Positions 1 to 5,350 of a stretch of DNA of 19,842 nucleotides are shown here, piece after piece. Origin of the DNA: Faecalibacterium sp. UBA1762 (GTDB lineage: Bacteria; Bacillota; Clostridia; Oscillospirales; Ruminococcaceae). The notes below the pieces were generated by a model. The model did no database searches and was not told the DNA's origin. It saw only the letters and a list, made by a program, of their open reading frames with translations. The translations under genes and the position numbers were made by a program. The stretch spans positions 1-19,842 of the forward strand of contig DCHC01000032.1 in NCBI GenBank assembly GCA_002314755.1. Direction: 5' to 3'. The first letter of the stretch is position 1. Each line of letters opens with the position of its first letter.

Positions 1-37
1 TAAATAACGGCTGCACTTAACGGTACAGCCGATGTCT

Positions 38-113
38 GCGGGTTTAGCTCATCTGGTAGAGCGTCACCTTGCCAAGGTGAAGGTAGCGAGTTCGAGTCTC
101 GTAACCCGCTCCA
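38..113 (+). tRNA. tRNA-Gly (anticodon GCC)
   Basis: A full cloverleaf can be drawn. The 7-bp acceptor stem pairs GCGGGTT (38-44) with AACCCGC (103-109). The anticodon stem TCACC/GGTGA flanks the loop TTGCCAA, with GCC at 71-73. The T arm contains the GTTCGAGTC core. The discriminator is T110, as is usual for bacterial tRNA-Gly, and CCA is encoded at 111-113. It lies 3 nt before tRNA-Cys, so the two are almost certainly co-transcribed. No promoter is visible in the 37 nt available upstream. Confidence 0.97.
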
Positions 114-116
114 TAC

Positions 117-191
117 GGTGCTGTAGCCAAGTGGTAAGGCAACGGTCTGCAAAACCGTCATTCACCAGTTCAAATCTGGTCAGCACCTCCA
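117..191 (+). tRNA. tRNA-Cys (anticodon GCA)
   Basis: The acceptor stem GGTGCTG (117-123) pairs with CAGCACC (181-187). The anticodon stem ACGGT/ACCGT holds the loop CTGCAAA, with GCA at 149-151. The T arm is CCAGTTCAAATCTGG. The discriminator is T188, the identity base of tRNA-Cys, and CCA is encoded at 189-191. It follows tRNA-Gly by 3 nt and is followed within 10 nt by a terminator, so this is the end of a tRNA transcript. Confidence 0.97.
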
Positions 192-199
192 AAGCGAAG

Positions 200-230
200 A
201 TCCTATCACGAAAGTGGTAGGATTTTTTTT
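200..230 (+). terminator. Rho-independent terminator of the tRNA transcript
   Basis: A 10-bp stem pairs ATCCTATCAC (200-209) with GTGGTAGGAT (214-223), with one G-T pair and a GAAA tetraloop. An eight-T run follows. It ends the tRNA-Gly/tRNA-Cys transcript. It also separates that transcript from the convergent XRE-type gene, whose stop codon lies at 236-238. Confidence 0.93.
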
Positions 231-235
231 GCGAT

Positions 236-442
236 TTAGATCTCATCTTCAATATATTGCATAATGTCTTCAACGTTGCATTTCAACATTTTGCAAAACA
301 TCTCGATTGTGTGTGTGCTAACGCTCTCGTTACGCTTTAGTCTTGTAATCTGTGCAGGGCTTATACCATACTTTTTTATGAGCGAGTATTGTGTTTCGCC
401 TTTTTCTTTCATAGTTTCCCATAATTTTTCATAAGAAATCAT
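236..442 (-). CDS. Small XRE-family (Cro/CI-type HTH) transcriptional regulator
   Basis: This 68-residue protein is essentially one Cro/CI-type helix-turn-helix domain. The segment from about residue 16 to 38 (TQYSLIKKYGISPAQITRLK) has the expected helix-turn-helix pattern. The C-terminal part (MFCKMLKCNVEDIMQYI) matches the last helices of the short HTH_26/YozG-like type. There is no effector or dimerisation domain, as in small autoregulated repressors of this class. ATG at 442 is preceded by GGGAGG (minus strand, 455-460) at a long spacing of 12 nt. The gene is divergent from the TM2 gene at 537, and the 94-bp gap contains a palindrome that is its likely operator. Base composition is clearly more AT-rich than the genes from 1128 onward, which suggests acquisition next to the tRNA genes. 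The HTH assignment is strong; the regulated target is inferred from position. Confidence 0.85.
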   Translation of the reverse strand: MISYEKLWETMKEKGETQYSLIKKYGISPAQITRLKRNESVSTHTIEMFCKMLKCNVEDIMQYIEDEI

Positions 443-461
443 ATCTGTTTAAAACCTCCCA

Positions 462-491
462 TTGACATATTAACCGATTATGGTGTATAAT
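462..491 (+). promoter_or_regulatory. Sigma-A promoter of the TM2-domain gene
   Basis: A perfect -35 box TTGACA (462-467) and a perfect -10 box TATAAT (486-491) are separated by 18 bp. Transcription would start near 498, inside the palindrome at 492-517. A repressor bound there would block initiation. A promoter for the divergent XRE gene is likely in the same interval, but I could not fix its boxes with confidence. Confidence 0.82.
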
Positions 492-517
492 CATATTGAC
501 CGATATCGGTTAATATG
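492..517. promoter_or_regulatory. Palindromic operator, likely bound by the divergent XRE regulator
   Basis: The left arm CATATTGACCGAT (492-504) and right arm ATCGGTTAATATG (505-517) form a 26-bp inverted repeat with one mismatched position. A direct copy of the half-site, CATATTAACCGAT, lies at 466-478, overlapping the -35 box and exactly 26 bp upstream of the left arm. A full site at the transcription start plus a half-site on the -35 box is a classic repressor layout. That the XRE protein at 236-442 binds it is inferred from adjacency. Confidence 0.7.
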
Positions 518-536
518 ATGGAGAGGAGGGGAAATC

Positions 537-752
537 GTGGCTAAATCTCAAAAAGATTGGTTAACAACGTTACTGCTGGCTATTTTTGTAGGTTGTTTGG
601 GTATTCATAGATTTTATGTTGGTAAAACAGGAACAGGTATTCTTTGGTTATTAACTGGCGGTTGTTTTGGTATAGGGGCCTTAATTGATTTAATACAAAT
701 TGTTTGTGGCAAGTTTACTGATAGTGAAGGTAATGTGATAACCAAAGATTAA
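537..752 (+). CDS. TM2-domain small membrane protein
   Basis: A 71-residue protein with the TM2 domain (two membrane helices joined by a short loop). The family signature is visible: GIHRFYVGKTGTGILWLLTG around residues 22-41, then GCFGIGALIDLIQI to about residue 56. The first helix is about residues 10-24 and the second about 34-57. The C-terminal tail is short and polar. Bacterial TM2 proteins are mostly of unknown function and often occur as single-domain proteins near small regulators. The start is GTG at 537, supported by a strong AGGAGGGG ribosome binding site at about 523-530. It has its own sigma-A promoter and terminator, so it is monocistronic. Like the XRE gene it is AT-rich and prefers A/T-ending codons. 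Confidence 0.9.
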   Translation: MAKSQKDWLTTLLLAIFVGCLGIHRFYVGKTGTGILWLLTGGCFGIGALIDLIQIVCGKFTDSEGNVITKD

Positions 753-787
753 CTATATTCCTGTTAAAAGGAGTGTTAATCACACCC

Positions 788-834
788 AAAAAGTCCTCTT
801 TGTCGTATGACAAAGGGGGCTTTTTGATTTTTTT
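788..834 (+). terminator. Rho-independent terminator after the TM2 gene
   Basis: The stem pairs AGTCCTCTTTGTC (792-804) with GACAAAGGGGGCT (809-821) through a GTAT loop, with two G-T pairs. It is followed by TTTTT, GA and a second T run to 834. The A run before the stem also allows some termination on the opposite strand. Confidence 0.88.
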
Positions 835-1127
835 CGGACAAAATGATACTGCTATCGGCAATGATTTCGCTTTGTTCAGGATCAGCTACGCAGACATGAG
901 GACCAGCATCGCATAGTTGCAGCGCAAAAGGAACAAAAGGATTCAAAAGATATGCTGAAAAAACCTGAGCTTTGTGCTATAATCAAATATGACAGGGGAT
1001 ACGGTTTCACTTGTGATCTCTTCTGCATACGGTAATTGGATACAATGCAATTGAAAAGGCTTTGTCAGGCGGTATGGAATGCATTTTTGGTAATACTATA
1101 ACGAGAGCAAACAAAAGGAGACAGGGA
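826..1127. other. Gene-poor stretch with decayed coding potential
   Basis: No intact gene with start and ribosome binding site is seen in these 302 nt. Frame 865-1035 stays open for 56 codons (segment KDSKDMLKKPELCAIIKYDR) but has no usable start early on and begins right after a stop. Two other frames give protein-like text: IGNDFALFRISYADMRTSIA ending at a stop near 925, and TVIGYNAIEKALSGGMECIF, in frame with ccdA, open from 1017. Patchy coding-like text switching among three frames is what a degraded gene would leave. I cannot assign a family. The stretch also carries the likely ccdA promoter (955-983). Confidence 0.4.
955..983 (+). promoter_or_regulatory. Candidate sigma-A promoter for the ccdA operon
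   Basis: A perfect -10 box TATAAT (978-983) lies 17 bp downstream of CTGAAA (955-960), which matches 4 of 6 bases of the -35 consensus. It would give a leader of about 135 nt before ccdA. No terminator or other promoter is evident between it and the gene. Confidence 0.5.
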
Positions 1128-1778
1128 ATGCAATATATTTTGACATTATTAGAAGGCTTTATCTCCTTTATCTCGCCCTGTATGCTGCCGATGTTTCCCA
1201 TCTACCTGAGTTATTTTGCAGGCGAAGAGAACGAAAAAAAGAAAATTCTTCCCCGGGCATTGAGTTTCGTAGGGGGATTCTCCCTGGTGTTTTGTCTGTT
1301 GGGCGTTCTTGCCGGGACGGTGGGGACTTTTTTGAAAGAGCATCAGACTGCCGTCAATCTGGTGACGGGACTTATTGTCATCCTGTTCGGTTTATCCTAC
1401 CTGGATATCATTTCGATCCCCTTTTTTAAGGGCGTGAAAACCGGGCAGAATATCCGCGGCGCATTTTCCTCTTTTCTTTTCGGCATGGTGTTTGCGGTCA
1501 GCCTGACCCCATGTGTGGGCGCCTTTCTCGGCTCTGCCCTAATGCTTGCCGCCTCGGTGGGGGGTGTTTGGCAGGGGCTTGCACTTTTGGCGGTTTATTC
1601 CCTTGGGTTAGGTGTTCCTTTTGTCATCTCAGCAGTACTGATAGATCAGTTAAAGACCGCGTTTACTTTTGTAAAAAAACACTACCGGGTTGTTCAGACC
1701 GTGTGCGGTATTTTTCTGATATTGGTTGGACTGCTGATGGCTTTTGGGCTGTTTCCCAAATTGCTGTCATGGAAGTAG
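1128..1778 (+). CDS. ccdA: CcdA-type cytochrome c biogenesis / thiol-disulfide transmembrane reductase
   Basis: A 216-residue polytopic membrane protein of the CcdA/DsbD-beta family, which passes electrons from cytoplasmic thioredoxin to thioredoxin-like proteins outside the membrane. The two redox cysteines are in the expected contexts: ISPCMLPMFPIY with Cys18 in the first helix and TPCVGAFLGSAL with Cys129 in the fourth. Six hydrophobic segments are apparent and the length is normal for CcdA. I chose ATG at 1128 because it is preceded by AAAGGAG at about 1114-1120 with a 7-nt spacer, and because MQYILTLLEGFISFISPC is a typical CcdA N-terminus. A reading frame from TTG at 1062 would add 22 residues unlike the family. 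A TlpA-like protein follows by 12 nt, so CcdA probably serves that protein. Confidence 0.93.
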   Translation: MQYILTLLEGFISFISPCMLPMFPIYLSYFAGEENEKKKILPRALSFVGGFSLVFCLLGVLAGTVGTFLKEHQTAVNLVTGLIVILFGLSYLDIISIPFFKGVKTGQNIRGAFSSFLFGMVFAVSLTPCVGAFLGSALMLAASVGGVWQGLALLAVYSLGLGVPFVISAVLIDQLKTAFTFVKKHYRVVQTVCGIFLILVGLLMAFGLFPKLLSWK

Positions 1779-1790
1779 GGGTGAAGGTAG

Positions 1791-2351
1791 ATGAAAAAAG
1801 GTGTAGTGCTGATTCTTTCGGCTTTATTTGCGATGCTGTTTTTTTGTTTGGCAATTTATTATCCAAAGCTTCAGGAAGGCTACGGCAACAGTCCCGCACA
1901 GAGCGCCGCCGGGGAACAGGAGAGAATTTCAGCCACGAATTTTACCGTATATGACGCCGAAGGCGTATCTGTGAAGCTTTCCGACTTTGCAGGCAAACCG
2001 ACTGTTGTCAATTTTTGGGCGACCTGGTGCGGCTACTGTGTACAGGAACTTCCGGCTTTTGATAAGCTTTTTCAGGAATATCGGAATAAGATAAACTTTG
2101 TCATGCTGGATCTGCCTGACGGCATGCGGGAGACACAAAACGGTGCGTTGGAATATGCAGAAAAGCAGGGCTTTTCCTTCCCCATCTATTTTGATACCGA
2201 CGGCAGCGCGGCCAACGCATATTCCGTAACGGGTATCCCAATGACTCTGCTGGTCGATCAGCAGGGAAATCTGTATCAGATCCACATAGGGGCAATGAGT
2301 GAGCAAACCCTGCGAGAATATTTAGAGGCACTACTGGAGGTGCGAGTATGA
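1791..2351 (+). CDS. TlpA/ResA-like membrane-anchored thioredoxin
   Basis: A 186-residue protein with an N-terminal membrane anchor (about residues 4-25), a short Ser/Gly/Ala linker, and a thioredoxin-fold domain of the AhpC/TSA-Redoxin type from about residue 47. The redox motif is WCGYC (Cys80 and Cys83) in the context VVNFWATWCGYC. The cis-proline is Pro150 in GIPMT. These are hallmarks of extracytoplasmic thiol-disulfide oxidoreductases such as ResA, TlpA and StoA. Its likely electron donor is CcdA, 12 nt upstream. The substrate is unknown; no cytochrome c gene is in view, so disulfide reduction in exported or spore-coat proteins is as plausible as cytochrome maturation. Its stop overlaps the ATG of the next gene (ATGA), indicating translational coupling. 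Confidence 0.92.
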   Translation: MKKGVVLILSALFAMLFFCLAIYYPKLQEGYGNSPAQSAAGEQERISATNFTVYDAEGVSVKLSDFAGKPTVVNFWATWCGYCVQELPAFDKLFQEYRNKINFVMLDLPDGMRETQNGALEYAEKQGFSFPIYFDTDGSAANAYSVTGIPMTLLVDQQGNLYQIHIGAMSEQTLREYLEALLEVRV

Positions 2352-2551
2352 AGATTAGACTGAACGAAGACGAGGAAGTGGTCCGGACAGTGAAAGAGGG
2401 ACTGAAAAGGACTGGCGGCTATTGCCCCTGTCGGCTGCAACGGACGCAAGAGACAAAATGCATCTGTAAAGAGTTTCGGGAACAGATTGCCGACCCAAAT
2501 TTTGAAGGCTACTGCCACTGTATGCTCTACTATAAATCATTAAATGAATAA
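2348..2551 (+). CDS. Minimal ferredoxin-thioredoxin reductase catalytic-chain-like Fe-S protein
   Basis: A 67-residue cysteine-rich protein resembling the catalytic (beta) chain of ferredoxin-thioredoxin reductase. All six signature cysteines are present as three pairs: CPC (26-28), CIC (38-40) and CHC (56-58). In the plant/cyanobacterial enzyme the equivalent pairs hold a 4Fe-4S cluster and an active-site disulfide that reduces thioredoxin with ferredoxin electrons. The spacing here is 9 and 15 residues, against the classical 16 and 8, so this is a compact variant. The YCHCMLYYK ending closely resembles the family's CHCMLF. The gene is translationally coupled to the TlpA-like gene (ATGA overlap) and is last in the CcdA operon. 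No FTR variable-chain gene is in the window. The inferred role is to feed reduced-ferredoxin electrons into the CcdA/TlpA relay. Confidence 0.82.
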   Translation: MKIRLNEDEEVVRTVKEGLKRTGGYCPCRLQRTQETKCICKEFREQIADPNFEGYCHCMLYYKSLNE

Positions 2552-2619
2552 GGCTGGAAGGTAATGATATTTTATAACCCACCATCCTACAATTTTGAGA
2601 ATCTGAAGCAGATCTTTTC

Positions 2620-2648
2620 TTGCAAACATAGCGCAAAAATGGTATAGT
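2620..2648 (+). promoter_or_regulatory. Sigma-A promoter for the SPFH/zinc-ribbon operon
   Basis: TTGCAA (2620-2625) and TATAGT (2643-2648) are separated by 17 bp. This predicts a start near 2655 and a leader of about 64 nt before the ATG at 2719. It sits in the 167-nt gap between the redox operon and this operon; I see no convincing terminator in that gap. Confidence 0.65.
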
Positions 2649-2718
2649 AAAGTTGTGCAATTTTGAAAAAACTGCATATCGGAATTTTTGAAACACATAT
2701 GAGCAGGAGGAAATTCAA

Positions 2719-4020
2719 ATGGGTTTGATAAAAGCAGCTATAGGTGCAGCCGGCGGCGTGATGGCTGACCAATGGAAAGAGTTTTTCTACTGTGACGCCA
2801 TACCTGCAGATGTTTTGATGGTAAAGGGTCAAAAGCGTTTCAGCGGCCGATCCTCCAACACCAAGGGCAGTGACAATATCATTTCCAGCGGCAGCGGTAT
2901 TGCCGTTGCGGACGGCCAGTGTATGCTGATCGTGGAGCAGGGTAAGGTGGTAGAGGTCTGCGCCGAGCCGGGCGAATTCACCTTTGATAACTCTTCTGAG
3001 CCCAGCGTTTTCTCCGGCAATCTTGGCGACAGTCTGCTTAAGACCTTTCAAACAATCGGCAAGCGGTTTACTTACGGCGGTGACACCGGCAAGGACCAGC
3101 GGGTGTATTACATTAACACCAAGGAGCTGACCGACAACAAGTTTGGTACGGCCAATCCTGTGCCTTTCCGGGTGGTGGATGCCAATATCGGGCTGGATAT
3201 CGATGTCTCTGTCCGTGCTTCCGGCGTCTACTCTTATAAAATTGCCGATCCGTTGTTGTTCTACACCAATGTTTGCGGCAATGTCAGCAGCCAATACGAC
3301 CGCAGCCAGTTGGATAGCCAGTTGAAGACCGAATTCATCAGCGCACTGCAGCCCGGCTTTGCGCGGCTGAGTGAGCTGGGGCTTCGTCCCAACCAGATTA
3401 TTGCCCATAACACCGAGATGGAAGACGCTATGAACCGGGCGCTTTCTAAAAAGTGGGGCGAAAAACGGGGTCTGCAGGTTGTCAGCGTTGCCTTTGGCAG
3501 TGTTACCCTGCCGGAGGAAGACGCCGAGATGATCAAAAATGCCCAGCGTGCGGCGGTTTTACGGGATCCGACCATGGCTGCCGCCACATTGACCGGCGCT
3601 CAGGCCGATGCCATGCGCACCGCTGCGGGTAACAGCGCCGGTGCTATGACCGGCTTTATGGGGATGAATATGGCAGGCGGACAAAATGCCGCCGCTACTG
3701 CCCAGAGCTTGTATGCCATGGGGCAGCAAAAGCCTGCCGAAGTATCTTCTTCGCAAAACAGTTGGAAATGCACCTGCGGCGCGGTGGCTGCCGGAAACTT
3801 CTGCACCGAGTGCGGCGCAGCTAAGCCTGCCGAAGGCTGGAAATGCAGCTGCGGTGCTGTCAACAAGGGCAGGTTCTGTGCTGAGTGCGGCGCCAAAAAG
3901 CCCGTAGGGGAGCCGTTATACCGCTGCGATAAATGCGGCTGGCAGCCGGAGGATCCCCATCATCCCCCCAAGTTTTGCCCGGAGTGCGGCGACCCGTTTG
4001 ACGATAACGACAAGGCATAA
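2719..4020 (+). CDS. ydjI: SPFH-domain protein with three C-terminal zinc ribbons (YdjI-like)
   Basis: A 433-residue protein. Residues about 1-290 form an SPFH/band-7-type domain of the kind once labelled virion core protein-like and found in B. subtilis YdjI (N-terminal GLIKAAIGAAGGVMADQWKE; core KADPLLFY-like segments; WGEKRGLQVVSVAFGSVTLP near the end of the domain). A Gly/Ala/Met-rich linker follows at about 290-345. The C-terminus carries three zinc ribbons: WKCTCGAVAAGNFCTECG (from 349), WKCSCGAVNKGRFCAECG (from 374) and YRCDKCGWQ...KFCPECG (from 401). The first two are near-duplicates of about 25 residues. No membrane helix is seen, so membrane contact would be peripheral, as with other SPFH proteins. 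ATG at 2719 follows AGGAGG at 2704-2709. It is first in an operon with YdjG-like and TPM-domain genes; in Bacillus these products act with PspA at stressed membranes. Confidence 0.87.
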   Translation: MGLIKAAIGAAGGVMADQWKEFFYCDAIPADVLMVKGQKRFSGRSSNTKGSDNIISSGSGIAVADGQCMLIVEQGKVVEVCAEPGEFTFDNSSEPSVFSGNLGDSLLKTFQTIGKRFTYGGDTGKDQRVYYINTKELTDNKFGTANPVPFRVVDANIGLDIDVSVRASGVYSYKIADPLLFYTNVCGNVSSQYDRSQLDSQLKTEFISALQPGFARLSELGLRPNQIIAHNTEMEDAMNRALSKKWGEKRGLQVVSVAFGSVTLPEEDAEMIKNAQRAAVLRDPTMAAATLTGAQADAMRTAAGNSAGAMTGFMGMNMAGGQNAAATAQSLYAMGQQKPAEVSSSQNSWKCTCGAVAAGNFCTECGAAKPAEGWKCSCGAVNKGRFCAECGAKKPVGEPLYRCDKCGWQPEDPHHPPKFCPECGDPFDDNDKA

Positions 4021-4034
4021 CGCAGAGGGATATC

Positions 4035-5216
4035 ATGGCGGAAATTTTACAGTATAAATGCCCGGCCTGCGGCGGAAAAATGGAGTTTGATTCCACCCTG
4101 CAAAAGCTGAAATGTCCCTATTGCGACAGCGTGATGGAACTTGCGGATTTTCAGCAGAATGATATCGGTCTGGAAAAAGAGACCACCGCAGACGACCAGC
4201 CTAAGGATGTTTCTGCGTGGAGCAATGCCCCCCAGGAGGATTGGTCCGAACAGGAGCAGACTGCCCTAAATGTTTTTATCTGTCAGTCCTGCGGCGGCGA
4301 GATTGTCGGTGACGCCAATACGGCGGCAACTCAATGTCCCTATTGCGGCAATAATGTGGTGGTCAAGGCACGCTTTCAGGGCAAGTTGAAGCCGGACTGT
4401 GTTATTCCTTTTCAGCTGGATCAAAAGGCCGCGCAGGACCGTTATCGCAAATTTATCAAAAACAAATTTTTGCTTCCGGTCCAGTTTAAGGATGAAAACC
4501 ACATCAACGAGATCAAAGGCATTTATGTTCCCTTTTGGGTGTACGATACCAAGGTGGATGCCTATGCCCGTTACCGCGGGGAGAATATCCGTTGTTGGAG
4601 CGATGCAAACTATCAGTATACCGAAACTACCGTGTACGATATTTTTCGGCAGGGGAATATGCAGTTTTGCCATATTCCGGTAGACGGTTCCTCTAAAATG
4701 CCAGATGATCTGATGGAATCCATTGAGCCGTTCGACACCGCTAAGGCGGTGCCGTTCCGTACCGCATACCTTGCCGGATATTTTGCCGATAAATACGATG
4801 TGGATGACGCGGCATGCCGCCCCCGTGTAGACCAGCGGGTGCAGGTCAGCGCACAGGAGATTTTACGGGGTACAGTCAACGGGTACGGTTCGGTCACGCA
4901 GATGGATTTCGGTTCGGTACAGGATGCGGTTCGGGGTCTGTCAGATACCGCAAAATACCGGGACCCGTTTGGCGGTGTTAACCGTGCAGGTAGCGGAGCT
5001 CAGGTGACAAATAGATCGGTCACCTATGCGATGTACCCGGTTTACCTGCTTTCTTCCACCTACAAGGGAAAACCCTACACCTTTGCCATGAACGGACAGA
5101 CTGGCAAGTTTGTGGGGGATCTGCCGGTAGATACCACCAAAAAAAACCGGACCTTTCTTTTGACCTTTGCCATTGCCACCGCTGTTTTCACCCTCTTGAG
5201 TTATCTGTTGCGGTAG
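4035..5216 (+). CDS. ydjG: TFIIB-type zinc-ribbon membrane protein (YdjG-like)
   Basis: A 393-residue protein with two N-terminal zinc ribbons: Cys9/Cys12 (CPACGG) with Cys27/Cys30 (CPYCDS), and Cys83/Cys86 (CQSCGG) with Cys101/Cys104 (CPYCGN). An extended domain rich in aromatic residues follows, with motifs such as KGIYVPFWVYDTKVDAYARY and AYLAGYFADKYDVD. The protein ends in one hydrophobic helix (about 374-391) and an Arg, giving a tail-anchored topology with the ribbons in the cytoplasm. This is the architecture of B. subtilis YdjG, which works with YdjH and YdjI. It starts at ATG 4035, 14 nt after the YdjI-like stop, with GCAGAGGGA as ribosome binding site. Tight spacing supports co-transcription. 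Biochemical function is unknown; a membrane platform that recruits the SPFH protein is an inference from the Bacillus system. Confidence 0.86.
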   Translation: MAEILQYKCPACGGKMEFDSTLQKLKCPYCDSVMELADFQQNDIGLEKETTADDQPKDVSAWSNAPQEDWSEQEQTALNVFICQSCGGEIVGDANTAATQCPYCGNNVVVKARFQGKLKPDCVIPFQLDQKAAQDRYRKFIKNKFLLPVQFKDENHINEIKGIYVPFWVYDTKVDAYARYRGENIRCWSDANYQYTETTVYDIFRQGNMQFCHIPVDGSSKMPDDLMESIEPFDTAKAVPFRTAYLAGYFADKYDVDDAACRPRVDQRVQVSAQEILRGTVNGYGSVTQMDFGSVQDAVRGLSDTAKYRDPFGGVNRAGSGAQVTNRSVTYAMYPVYLLSSTYKGKPYTFAMNGQTGKFVGDLPVDTTKKNRTFLLTFAIATAVFTLLSYLLR

Positions 5217-5226
5217 GGGGGCGTAA

Positions 5227-5249
5227 GGTTGAAAAATAAATTTTCAACC
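5227..5249 (+). terminator. Hairpin after ydjG, possible weak terminator or attenuator
   Basis: GGTTGAAAA (5227-5235) and TTTTCAACC (5241-5249) form a perfect 9-bp stem with a five-base loop. Only CCGTTTT follows, so this is a poor terminator and could instead tune read-through into the TPM gene or protect the upstream mRNA from 3' decay. Confidence 0.35.
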
Positions 5250-5254
5250 CCGTT

Positions 5255-5340
5255 TTGTGCCTTGCAATGCCAAGCGGGCACTGCAACTGCTTCGCAGAAA
5301 TATCCTGCAAAGCAGGACGGCACAATTCCGAATAAGGAAT
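5255..5340 (+). promoter_or_regulatory. Cloverleaf-like structured RNA leader (or dispersed repeat) before the TPM gene
   Basis: Four helices can be drawn. P1 pairs TTGTGCC (5255-5261) with GGCACAA (5319-5325) and encloses three hairpins. P2 is 5262-5286 (TTGCA/TGCAA, a one-base mismatch, TGCC/GGCA). P3 is 5287-5297 (CTGC-TTC-GCAG). P4 is 5303-5317 (TCCTGC-AAA-GCAGGA). P2 starts directly after P1 and P3 directly after P2, so the helices are tightly packed. A competing hairpin, ATTCC (5325-5329) with GGAAT (5336-5340), would hide the AAGGA ribosome binding site and shares A5325 with P1. It matches no RNA family I recognise. Confidence 0.5.
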
Positions 5341-5350
5341 GGTCATAATA

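Noticed and set aside
8..31. CGGCTG...CAGCCG inverted repeat before tRNA-Gly
   Set aside because: It has a 6-bp stem, a 12-nt loop and no T run. It may belong to an upstream gene beyond the window, but nothing supports a terminator or RNA gene.
2587..3408. A 273-codon minus-strand open frame opposite the SPFH gene
   Set aside because: The plus-strand frame has clear domain content, a ribosome binding site and an operon context. The minus frame shows no motif.
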